Below, one piece after another: positions 10,672-20,579 of a DNA stretch of 64,000 nt. The notes under the pieces are model-generated. The model made no database searches. It saw only the letters and a program-made list of their open reading frames with translations, and was not told the DNA's origin. The translations under genes were made by a program, and so were the position numbers. The stretch is taken from positions 23,635,190-23,699,189 of the forward strand of contig OZ038495.1 in assembly GCA_964036315.1 (NCBI GenBank), written 5' to 3'. Numbering within the stretch: the stretch's first letter is position 1; every line of letters starts with the position of its first letter. Source of the DNA: Acanthosepion esculentum (Eukaryota > Mollusca > Cephalopoda > Sepiida > Sepiidae).

Positions 10672-10847
10672 ATAAAATATTGGTATCTGTCTATATTTCT
10701 GAGATGAGGTATTATGTACATTATTTACATTATTCGAACTATTGTCCTCATCTTTGTCGCCATATTTACTACAACGTTTCGGCCGTTGTACGATCCGGTC
10801 TTCTTTAGGAGGTTGGAATGTCGAACTGAACCCTTTATTTCGCTCAA
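10672..10847 (-). mobile_element. tRNA-headed SINE, 3' half only
   Basis: The reverse strand matches the 3' half of the SINE at 10848-11135: GTTCAGTTCGACATTCCAAC, ACAACGGCCGAAACGTTGTA, ATATGGCGACAAAGATGAGG, and a tail with CTCATCTCAGAAATATAGAC. It ends where the neighbouring SINE begins, so the two copies lie in inverted arrangement. Confidence 0.8.
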
Positions 10848-11135
10848 GGACACATGGCACAGTGGATAAAGGCGTTAGTTAGAGCCAGTGAAAGGACCCA
10901 AAGACTGAGTTCAATACCCGGTTAAGGCAGTAAACTTTCAGAGGGAAATTACCAGGAGATAGCTGATAACTGACATCCATTAAACATGGCACGTGGAACT
11001 AGAACAAATAAAGGGTTCAGTTCGACATTCCAACCACCTGAAGAAGGTCGGAGCGTACAACGGCCGAAACGTTGTAATAAATATGGCGACAAAGATGAGG
11101 ACAATAGTCCGAATAATGTAAATAATGTAGATAAA
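10848..11135 (+). mobile_element. tRNA-headed SINE, nearly complete
   Basis: The head shows an RNA polymerase III A-box-like stretch (TGGCACAGTGGATAAAGGCG) and a B-box-like GAGTTCAATACCC about 40 bases on, as in a tRNA. The body carries GTTCAGTTCGACATTCC, CTGAAGAAGG, and CGGCCGAAACGTTGT, shared with copies at 32468, 40610 and 47118. The 3' tail ends in degenerate AATGTAAATAATGTA units. No protein is encoded. Confidence 0.8.
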
Positions 11136-11239
11136 ATATTATAAATTAAAATGAAATAAACAAACATTACTTTCTTCAGTATCTTGAAAGTGTAACTTAA
11201 TACAAAAGTAAAAATTAAAAAAAAAAACAACACTGTTAA

Positions 11240-11870
11240 TTCAATTCCAGCAACGAACTTTCGTGTGTCATATGTAATTTACATGGCAAATTTTGAAGAA
11301 CCAGGGAGTTATAGCCAAAAAAACTGGCTTTTTGAAGTGTTTTTCGTCATATGCGGGCCAGCGAGCAGGACTATCTTATTCTTTGCATGATGGCAATTTT
11401 TCTGCGACATGTTTGGAGAAAATTGGTTAAAAATTGAGGAAGTTATACAAGTTTTTATTTTAAGTAGTAATAAAGACTCTATTTTTTTCACAGTTTTTTA
11501 TAATTTTTTTGTGAAGCCAATGTCAGAGGAAAACTATCAAGTGCTCTACACAAACCTCGTAACATGAGCTGATGTTTTGCATTAAGTGCAAAGAACATCA
11601 GCTCATCCAGTAAAAATTTCATTCCCATGTAATTTTGCCTTGGTTTTTGCATAAAGTCGTACCCACCTTCAATTTTATCAATTTTTTTGCCAAACTCGGG
11701 GGAGTTGGGGCTGAAGATTGAAAGGTTGGTCGTAACTTGGAGATTGTAAAATTTGAAACATGTACGTACAATTTCATCAAAATTGGTCGAGAAATGTGAC
11801 GTGCTTAAATGAGAGACAGACACACAGACAGACATTTGTTTTATAGATATAGATATATATCTATTTCTAA
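11240..11870 (+). repeat. Unclassified repeat-like segment ending in ATAG-type microsatellite
   Basis: The segment ends GAGAGACAGACACACAGACA, then ATAGATATAGATATATAT, a kind of simple tail often found at retroelement 3' ends. A 115-codon minus frame (11488-11835) covers it but has no domain I recognise and looks like chance openness. No second copy was found in this window. Confidence 0.3.
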
Positions 11871-12059
11871 AGAAAGAGATAGATTTTTTATTTATTAATC
11901 CGACATATTTTTATTATTTCAAACGTTATTTTTTAGTAGATAAATTCTGAAGGGCGCACTTCCTTTGAACAGAATCTTTCGAATATTCAGGCCGGTAGGC
12001 GAAATAAAATACTATTTAAAATAAACGGAGTAATGCACCCACCTCTGCCGCTTTCCCGG

Positions 12060-13395
12060 CACGTGACTCGGTCATTTGCATATCAGTGATCACTTCTCTT
12101 CTTATTCTTTTATGTACTGTGTCCCTTCAGAACATAAGCGATCATGGCCTTCCACATCTTCCTATCCCTTGTAGCTCTTAATAAGTTTTGTCTTTTTGTT
12201 ATTTCTCGCAAACCCTGTTCTGCCATTGATTTATCAAGTGTTGTAACATAGGGAGGGTTACTGAATAGAATAATCACACAAAGGTTGGTAATGAACGATA
12301 ATATTTAGGACAAGAACATCACATATAAGATTCGCCAGCGGCACGTAGAAGAAACAGTCAACTGCTAAAAGTGAGTCAAGTGAATTCTACAATCGCCAAC
12401 TCTAGGATATCTACCAATCCCCACGCGGTCAGATATGGCACAAGGCCGAATTTAATGTGAGTTATCCGAGCCCGTAGGTTCGGCCAAAAATTCCCAGTAG
12501 ACTCCGTATAAAACGGGGTCGGGTAGCTGTTTCCCGAGACGAAATTCTGCCCTTCGACATAGCCTCGTCTGGGGATTCGCTTTGCCCGGAGGCAAAGAGC
12601 TTGACCAGCACAGCTGGAGACGAATCTCCAACTCTAGGCCAACATACAGTACTTACCACTGTATTTATGTGAATGGGGACTTGCCCATTATCATCCGTAG
12701 GTATGTTACAGCATCAAGTATGTTACGCGTTGCTTTCCCCTGTCCCTCTTTCTCTCAATCTGTCCTGTGAATATAAGATTTTTCAGTACTCTTTGTTTCT
12801 AATGACATTTTTCTGTCTCTTAATACTCTGCTTAGCTTTTAGAATACCATCCCAATACATTTTCGGATATCAGTGTCACATTTCCCGTCCTCTGTTAGAA
12901 CCCCAGATATTTACATTTTTGTACTTGTTTGATTTTAGTAACATCTTTTTGCTGATGGTCATGAATTCTGTTTTTTTTTGTTTATACTTAATCCTTTCTT
13001 CTCAATTTCCTTTGCTACCTTCTGTAGGAACTTTTGTAGTTTCCTTTCCTTGCTATCATATCAACATTGTGTCATCTGCATATCTTATGTTGTTAAGATT
13101 GTGGCCGCCAATAGTGAATCCTCTCAGGACACTCTAACTTTCTCAAAATTGCCTCGCTGTATAGGTTGAATAAATCCGGCGAGAAAACACATACTTGTCT
13201 TACACCCCTTTCTATTTTTGTGTATCTGATGAACTCATTTTCTGTCCGTATGCAGCGGTTTGTTGCCAGTATAGGTTCTTGATTAGTCTAATATCTTTCC
13301 TAAATATGTCAAGCCTCCTGAGCAGCTCCCACAGATCTTTGTAGCGTACTTTATCGAACGCCTTTGCGTAACATGACGTAAAAAATGGCAAGGAC
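12060..13395 (-). pseudogene. RTE-like LINE, partial and interrupted
   Basis: Reverse-strand reading from right to left gives KAFDKVRYKDLWELL near 13360-13310 (palm A), SPDLFNLYSEAILRKL near 13185-13140, TISKKMLLKSNKYKNV-like text near 12965-12910, then ATRDRKMWKAMIAYVLKGHS near 12190-12120. This is the same family and motif order as the plus-strand copy at 100-4110. About 400 bases of foreign sequence (about 12254-12690), including a SINE, separate the thumb from the C-terminus. Confidence 0.7.
12407..12623 (-). mobile_element. SINE with a LINE-like tail and 15-base target duplication
   Basis: The 217-base insert is flanked by ATCGCCAACTCTAGG (12392-12406) and ATCTCCAACTCTAGG (12624-12638), 14 of 15 identical. 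On the reverse strand its 3' part contains TCGGCCTTGTGCCATA, the same tail motif as the Tx1-like LINEs (GGCCTTGTGCCACA near 14500-14520 and 40533-40550). Sharing a tail with a LINE is how many SINEs borrow that LINE's reverse transcriptase. The body has no long ORF. Confidence 0.65.
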
Positions 13396-13814
13396 TTTTT
13401 TGGTTACCTTAGTTACAGCCTCGTATGTTTTTGTACAAAACGCAACGTTTATTGCTTTTCTTTTTTTATTATTTACGTTCAATGTACAATATTGATTCTG
13501 ATGCAAGTGATTTTTGTTGTAATAAGAGATTTTTTTTTCTGATTTTTAATTATATTCTCACTTTCTATGGTTCATTGGAATGACTACATACACCATTCCA
13601 TAAATTTTCCTTTCTGCATTTAAAACAAACGGATCTGGTTTTCTCAGTTAAATCGAGTAACCCTAATGTATTTTATATCTATAAAACAATGTTTAAGATG
13701 TTTGTATGTTGTACATATGTTTATGTATATTCATGATCAATTTGTATCTTACTTAGTAGATCAGTAAATGTAATCGAAATTTTAAAAATTCAAACAAATT
13801 CTCTACTTTTGCCA
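13396..13814. other. Intronic stretch, nothing recognised
   Basis: AT-rich sequence with T runs and stops in all frames. No feature is supported. Confidence 0.5.
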
Positions 13815-14260
13815 GAGTCAGATAAGACCTAAAATGGAGTACTGCTGTCCTATTTAGGTAAGAACTGCACAGTCCTCACATTCCAGTCTAGTAAACTTCA
13901 AAAGCGTCTCCGCATCCTTGCGGTTGACAAATTATTTTCCAGCTTGCAGTCACTCTATCATAGACGAGGTGTCGCAAGCCACTCACTGCTTTATCGCTAC
14001 TTCCACGGAAAGTACTCAGACGAACTACATTTTTTAGTTCCACCAGTTTCTAACCCACATAGCTAGGACTCGCCGTGCTACGCTCATTTCCCACGTATTT
14101 CATTGGTGAGAAGTAAGTTCCACTCGAACAACTTCTTCCCACGAACAACTGCTCTGTGGAATAGACTCCCATGAGGATGCTTCCCGATTACTGCAATCTT
14201 AACCTATTCAAGTCTATGGTTAACCGTTATCTTTCCATCCTATCAGCATAAACAGTGCTT
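13815..14260 (+). mobile_element. Divergent Jockey/CR1-like LINE C-terminal region
   Basis: Broken frames give MEYCCPI, LQSLYHRRGVASHSLLYRYF-like text, an FFPRTTALWNRLP-like stretch and VNRYLSIL. This is the order found at the C-terminus of the 8865 copy but with a different subfamily consensus, closest to the fragment at 41338-41815. Frameshifts are frequent. Confidence 0.6.
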
Positions 14261-14483
14261 GTTATTCTGTAACCCTTAACTCGAGTGGCTCCTTTCATTT
14301 GTTTTTTATTGCTAATTTTTGGTCAGGCCTTATTGTTGTAGAGTTATTTTCCGCAGTGGAAACTGTACTTGGACTAAATTCGGTCCTAAATAGGTTCAAC
14401 GTACAAAAACGTTAGGAACTTGTAATAAGTATTACGCAGAATAATCTAGTTGAGGTAGCTGACTACTTTCGTATTCGACAATA

Positions 14484-15166
14484 TTTATTGCTGAAAAATA
14501 CAACAAATGTGGCACAAGGCCAAAAGAGTGGGTGGGGAAAAGGACGGTCATCATTTGTCTTAATTTTAAACTTAGCTAGCCACAACCACTGACCCAATCA
14601 AACCAAACAATATTCCTACCAGAAAAACAACACATTCATACTTACCTTTCTTACTACACCCACCAAAATACCTCACGGTCTCAATGAAAATCCTAATTAA
14701 CCCCATATGTACAAATAATGCCTGTGGGGGTAGGGGAATAAAAATGACAAGTTTAAAAGAAACCCCAATGATTATATACAATATGACATAAAATTATTTA
14801 CAAGAAAATAAACAAAATCATGTTAGTAATACCCCCCCCCCCAAACCTTAAATGTGGTAGAAAAATCAGTTAATTAGACGAAATCGATGCGGGACTTTTT
14901 AAAAAATAGAGAAAACATTCATCCATCCCAAACACTCACACAGACATGCACCCATTCAGACGCAACAACAAATACGAAAACACGCACGCGAAACGAAAGG
15001 CGCCCCGCATCCACCAGAGAACTGAAATCACTGACCACCTAACGAGGGAGGGGATGGGGAGTTAAACTAAAGGAAAAAAAAGTGGGGACAGAAATAAAAG
15101 GGGCCAATGAGAAAACACACCCTAGCTAAGTTTACTGGAAAAGAAAAGAAAAACTAAACAATCAAA
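14484..15166 (-). other. 3' UTR of the Tx1-like LINE
   Basis: A non-coding segment after the ORF2 stop. It includes a C10 run (14830-14839 on the plus strand) and ends with the GGCCTTGTGCCACA motif shared with the 40.5 kb relative and the 12.4 kb SINE. This motif is the probable recognition tail for the element's own reverse transcriptase. Confidence 0.65.
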
Positions 15167-16163
15167 AACCTACTCATAGAACTCCTTCTGACGCGTCGTC
15201 CAAATCACGACTCTCATAACACTTAGTAAGCAACGGAACACATAATGTTCAGTCTTCGTCATCTGCGGCACCACATTGCTACAAACAGAACTGGCCTCAA
15301 GGACAAAGAACTTTCCATGCAGCATGCGAACCATGAGGCCTTCAACAAACTTGCACAACGACACTACCGCTTTGCAATGAAAGAAGGCGAGACCAATGTT
15401 CTCGACCTCTCCAGTACAGCGACGGCAGTTTGGATATTTCTCCAAGCCTGCTGAACAAAGTCTCTTGGCGACCCAGAGGGCCCCACGAATCACCAGCCAG
15501 GTGAGTGATGCCTCATCATTATTGAGGCATTTCAACCCAGGCGCCCAAGGCCATATCGAGCGAGCCTCCTGCTTCGTAAGACCGAGCTTGTCAATCAGAT
15601 CATCCTGAACGCCCCCCGCTAACTAACACTTGATACAATGCCCTACGAGACAACGCCTGGACGTTGGAGAGGCCATCCGACGCCCATGAGAGGCGTTTCA
15701 GAGCATGACGACATTCGCGGTAGAAGGAGCATTCGGCTCGGGGTGTACGACCGGCCTCCTCCCGGCACGAGTGCACACTTCTCAGGGATGGGAAATGTTT
15801 ACGGACATCTTCCTTCCAGGAGGCGCCTTCCTCATCCGATCCGCGACACATTCGGTCTAGAAAGTTGACGCGAAGCATATATTGACGAATCTCAATGCTA
15901 GGCATACCTCTCAGCGGGATGAAGGCAACAGATCTCACGAGTACCATAGCGGCTTTGTTTCTCCACAAGAAAAAGAACAAGAGCCTTACTAATAAAATTA
16001 GCCTGGTAGACGGGAGTGGAAGTACAGAGAGTCGGTAAAGGAGAATCGGGTAGATGTGTGAAACACATACTTCCACCCTTCCCTTCAAGGAAAGCCTCCT
16101 CCGAGACCACAGATTAACCATGATCTCGGCCATCCCTTGTACCTCCGACCAATTCATTGCCAA
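15167..16163 (-). pseudogene. Tx1-like ORF2, thumb and C-terminal zinc-binding region
   Basis: Two minus frames, 16163-15600 and 15535-15170, are separated by a frameshift near 15570. The first begins with a WSRRRLSLKGRVEV motif, typical after the palm in L1/Tx1 enzymes, and continues LYRLSVLPLP. The second contains NCRRCTGEVENIGLAFFHC, a C-x2-C...H-x3-C arrangement of the zf-RVT kind. These regions help template binding. The 64-base gap and the shift prevent a continuous product. Confidence 0.75.
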
Positions 16164-16243
16164 CTGGAGATCAGGACCAAACCAGACGCCGAATATCTTG
16201 ATCGGCCCATCCGTCCAGAGGAAAGGTCCGGAGAGACTCCCTT

Positions 16244-17060
16244 CTACGCACCCAACCGCAAGCCAACAGACTTATCGCGGTTGATCTTGGCCACTGTAAC
16301 CATCTCATACCCACTGATTTCTTTGCTGACTTCGTCACTCTCGGCTCTGCTCGACACAAGAACCGAAACGTCGTCAGCATAGGCAGAATACCTGGCTGAG
16401 GTGGTAGCCCCAGGCAAGGAAATTCCGCGTAGGACCGGATTCGCCTTTAACTTGCGAAGGAAAGGTTCCAACGCAAGAACGTAAAGCAAAGGCGAAAGCG
16501 GACAACCTTGACGAATGAAGCGAGACAATACGAAAGGCTTCGATCTTACCCCATTCACCTCCACCAGCGCACCAGGGGTCGCATACAAAAGTCGGATCCA
16601 GGAGCGAAAGTCGGCTCCGAAACCGGCCACCGAAAGGACAGCCTCCAGAAAGCGATGGTCAACCCTATCGAAGGCCTTGGACTGATCTAAATTGATCAGC
16701 GCGGCTTCACTGTCGACTTGTTCTAAGATCAAGCGTACCATATGCAGGTTATCCTGAATAGTCCTGCCCTTCACAGCACAAGTCTGTTCGGAGCCAATCA
16801 GACTAGACAGGACAAGCTTCAAACGGTTGGCTAAGATCTTCGCCAAAATCTTTAACTCTGTGTTTAACATAGTCAAAGGGCGAAAGTTATTTATCCTATC
16901 CCCACCGTTCTTGTCCTTACGCAGCAACTTGATCACACCCCTGGTGAAGCGTTGGGGTATAGACCCCTGCTTCATCCATTTGTTGAAGATCAGTTCCAGC
17001 AAAGGAACAAAAATGGGCGACTGCCTCAAGTAAACTTCGTAGGGAAGACCATCTAGTCCC
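16244..17060 (-). pseudogene. Tx1-like ORF2, reverse transcriptase domain
   Basis: The 261-codon minus frame 17029-16244 carries the RT motifs in order: NFRPLTMLNTELKILAKILA, TCAVKGRTIQDNLHMVRLI, LDQSKAFDRVDH (motif A Asp), RQGCPLSPLLYVLALE (motif B) and SAYADDVSVLVSS (motif C, YADD). All catalytic aspartates are present. The frame is lost at about 16244 toward the thumb and near 17065 toward the endonuclease, so the domain is intact but isolated. Confidence 0.9.
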
Positions 17061-17066
17061 GGAGAT

Positions 17067-18440
17067 TTATCCAGGCCAACCTACTTCAGGGCTTCCCAGA
17101 TTTCCGACTCTAATGGGACCCTCGCACCCAGCCGCTTCAGCTGCCTCGAGGCAGGGAAAGTCGGCCAAATAGGCGTCGAAACGAGCAGGGCTCAGACCGT
17201 GCTCCCTGGTGAAAACATCCTGAAAATAATCTCGAAAAGCCTCGCATATGCCCGCGTTTGTAGTCACGGTCCAATTATCCGGCAATGTGACGCACGCGAT
17301 ATGTCGCCTAGCAGCGCTCCGATTTTCCTCTGCACGCAATTCATCGGCCATATTCGTCGCCTCAGAGGACATTCTTTTTAACCTAGCACTAACTACCAGA
17401 GCTTGATCCTTCTTGATAAGCAAGGAGGACAACTCTGCCTTAGCTAAGGCTATTTCCCCACTATTACGGGATTTCACTGCCCGATCAACCTTTTCTTCTA
17501 AAGCCGTTTGCGCCGCTAATTTATCTAGATTGAGTCGACGACTAAAATCGCCAGCAAACGTTCTAATTTTGGATTTTAATTTATCCCACCAGGCATTCCC
17601 TAAAACCTCTCCCGTCAATTCACTCTGTATAATTAGTAGCAGCTGGTCCCGGAAATCCTGCTCACCAAATAGTGAGCAGTTTAATTTCCAGTACCCATCC
17701 AACCTAACCTTAGGCTTATCTAAGTTTACACGGACCCGGACAAGCCTATGATCCGTATAAACTATATAATGGAAGCTTGGACACTCTAAGAGCCCTACAT
17801 CGACTCTCCTAACTAAAACTCGGTCGAGGTAGCTCGCAAGCGTCCCAGGAGCCGAATTGCCACTATTTGTCCAAGTCCATGCTACCTCCCGAGGGTGCTC
17901 ATTCCGGTACTTATCGACAAGATCAAACCCGCCGATAAAGTCCCGAAATGGTTTCCTATCAGGATTGTTAGTACCCGATTTTTGCCCTATACGATCTATA
18001 TCGGGGTCAAGGACGGCATTCCAATCCCCTGCTAAAACTACCCGACGAGATGTCGTCAAGTACGACTCGATCTGCCGAAACAAAGCAGGTCGCTCAGAAT
18101 GGTTATTGGGCGCATAAACCCCAATGAGTCGTAGAGCCTTATCCTTTATGGTAAAATCCAGCACGCAAAGCCTGCCCGCCGGATCTGCGAAGACAAGAGT
18201 ACATGCAGCCTTCAAAGACTTGCTTACTAGCCAAAGATACCCCTCGAACGACCATCAAAATATGCTGAATAAAGGGAGAACCCCTTAGACAGTATGTCCT
18301 CACGGTCATGAGAAGAAAACCGGGTCTCTTGCACACAACAAACATCCACCCCGAGGCGCTGAAGGTCACGAGAGAGCCTCGCCCTGCGAGACTCGGACCT
18401 CAGGCCCCGGGCATTTATACTAGCTAACCAGAGTGCTATA
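17067..18440 (-). pseudogene. Tx1-like ORF2, AP-type endonuclease and linker
   Basis: The frame 18215-17067 (382 codons) shows LAGDWNAVLDPDIDRIGQ (catalytic Asp-Asn), SYLDRVLVRR and YTDHRLVRV (Asp-His), then a charged linker. The N-terminal part, in another frame near 18330-18310, reads VCCVQETRFSSHD, giving the catalytic Glu. Two or more frameshifts lie between 18140 and 18290. This endonuclease would nick the genomic target for target-primed reverse transcription. I see no in-frame ATG between the ORF1 stop near 18452 and the catalytic Glu. Confidence 0.85.
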
Positions 18441-18451
18441 ATGAAAACTGA

Positions 18452-18960
18452 TTAGGGTTGCGTTACTGGTTTAAACATGGTCGGGGTAAGGATACCAACA
18501 GCCTCTCCCATAGACCCATGGCCCATCTCAGTCTTGATGGTACCGTCTTGGGAGATTCCGCCGATATCCCAGGAAAATGTCAGTTTTAGGGATCTATACA
18601 GGGATGGGTGAGCTAAAACGGGGACCCTCCCTGCACAAAATTGTTTTAATGAGTTCAGCTGCTGATTTTGTACAATTGCTATTGGCAAGGTCATCTTGTT
18701 GGACATGATGGCCTCGTCCAACATCGCCCAAATTTGTTTGGCTCCAGAGCCGGTTCTAATGACTGTAAGAACCCTTTGGGCCAGAGGGAAATTTTGTGGT
18801 ACTTCCACATCCAAGTCCTCAAACTGCTTGATGGAAAGGAGATATCGCAAGTCCTTAATCCGGTTGCCATAGTCCCTGGCCCTTTCCGCCTGAGCCGGGG
18901 AGATGCGGCAAACATCCTCTCCCAAATTGTAGATTTGTTTTATCGTTTTTTTTTGTCTCT
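18452..18960 (-). pseudogene. Tx1-like ORF1, C-terminal region
   Basis: The minus frame 18925-18452 (157 codons) reads YNLGEDVCRISPAQAERARD, then a region with LDVEVPQNFPLAQRV, and stops TAA just before ORF2. It joins the upstream ORF1 part only if a run of nine A (reverse strand, near 18950) is allowed to vary by one base. I do not recognise a named domain. Its position suggests the tail of an RNA-binding nucleocapsid-like protein. Confidence 0.55.
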
Positions 18961-19019
18961 AAGCTCCTGAGTGGGGCTTCTGTTGCGTTTGGAGGAGGGT
19001 GGAGGCATTTCTGCCTTTT

Positions 19020-20300
19020 TCAGGGGAGAAGGACTGGGAGTATGCTGAGGGGTGTGTGAGGGTCTTTTTTAATGGGGGAAGGACTGGGAGTGTGGAGAGG
19101 GGTATAGAATGATCTATGTCTATAAGGGCTGGGATCTCTACTGAGGGGAAGTGATTTGGATGGTGTGGGGGCTGGTCGTTTCTTGGGTGAAGGGGAGGAC
19201 CGGGTAGAGGACGTTGAAGGAATAGGGTCTAGTTGCTTTTTCTGGGTGTCTAATTTCTTCTTAAGTTCTTTGATTTTTTCTGTTTTCTCATAGCCGGGAT
19301 CATATTTTTGTTGTTTTTCCTTGAAGGTCAGTTGAGAGGCCGGGGCATCGCCCTTAACGTTGCTAGAGGGAGTAGGGCTGTACGTGCCTTTGGTCCTTGG
19401 GGCTTCAGGGGACAGAGGATCCGCTGTCTGGCGCTTCCCTTTGGCCCTACCAGCAACTAGGCCATTCCCCTCCCCCTTCTCCGCAACTGCACTAGCAGCG
19501 GGCGAAGGCTCATTGGGGAATGTGGTCTTTTGGCCAACCGAAGGATTATCCCTACCGGTCCAAGGTGCTGGCATGCCCATAACAGGCGAGGCGGTAGGTA
19601 AAGATGCGGTCAGAAGGGGATTTTGGTCAACAGGAGATTGAATTCCAGAGGACTTCTTCTCTGGGCAGGAAGAGGAGAGGTGACCAGGCTCTCCACACTT
19701 GCAGCATACCGGTTTACGGCCGGTCACAATGACCGGCAATTTCAATTTCCCTACAATCAGACAGTTGGGGATGGAGGGGAAGGCCTGTTCATCGAGTCGT
19801 ATATCAAAGCTCCACCCCCCGTTCTGGCTATCGCAGGAAGCTCCAAGTATTTCGCCGTACTGGGACAGGTACGCCGCGTGATGTTCCCCGAGACCCCGAG
19901 GAGGGACCTCATATATTGCTACAGGTGTCCTTCTATGGCCTTTATATTCAGTGCGTAGTAACAGATCATTTGTGGTTCGGTCTCGACTCGAAGCCGCTAC
20001 GCAATCTTCCGCTGTGGGTAACAATACGTCCCACATGAAAAACTTTTGTCCTTTAACAACTCTGAGGGGGTTTGAACCCCAAGGACTCCAGTGATTTTGC
20101 TTGTCGATGACGAAAACTAACAGAATTCGTTTCTCAATTTTTCTGAGTTCCTGGGCGTCTACTAAGAGTCCATCTTCTACCACAAGGTGTGCGTAACTCT
20201 TAGCTCGCTCCAAGAATTCCGCCTTATTGATTATACAACTAGGGAGGGACTTCCAACAAGAGGGCGATTCCCCAGCCTCTGAATTTTTCCCATTCTTGTC
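19020..20300 (-). pseudogene. Tx1-like ORF1, gag-like region with CCHC zinc knuckle
   Basis: The frame 20213-19020 (397 codons, open further upstream to about 20318) contains CCKCGEPGHLSSSC, a C-x2-C-x4-H-x4-C zinc knuckle near 19700-19660, preceded by about 150 codons resembling L1/Tx1 ORF1 folds. A long Pro/Ser/Lys-rich C-terminal stretch follows. Such proteins coat the element RNA and assist retrotransposition. A frameshift near 19025 and one near 20320 separate it from the other ORF1 parts. Confidence 0.8.
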
Positions 20301-20539
20301 ATTATGTGAGGCACTATTCTACTTTCATTTTGGCCATTATTGGCCTCCATAATTTCATAAATGTGGCCATTATTGGCCTCCGTGTTTTTAGAACTTTGGC
20401 CATTATTGGCCTCCGTAGTTTTAGAAGTTTGGCCATTATTGGCCTCAATAATTTTAGAACTTTGGCCATTATTGGCCTCCATATTATTAGAAACTTGGCC
20501 ATTATTGGCATTAGTATATTTTGGGTGAGTATTTTCCAT
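20231..20539 (-). pseudogene. Tx1-like ORF1 N-terminus with 11-residue repeats
   Basis: The frame starts at ATG 20539 with MENTHPKYTNANNGQ. It then repeats an 11-residue unit of the form EANNGQSSKTT. The DNA unit is 33 bases, with TGGCC marks at 20331, 20364, 20397, 20430, 20463 and 20496, exactly 33 apart. The frame closes at 20231 because of a one-base shift near 20320; the adjacent frame continues into the zinc-knuckle part. Confidence 0.75.
20331..20528. repeat. Six 33-base tandem repeats in ORF1 of the Tx1-like LINE
   Basis: Six copies of a unit with core TGGCCATTATTGGCCTCC (plus strand) sit at exact 33-base spacing, with substitutions mainly in the second half. The unit length keeps the ORF1 frame. 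Confidence 0.95.
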
Positions 20540-20579
20540 GTCTGTACTTGCAGAAGTGGTAACACAGGATACTCATCCA

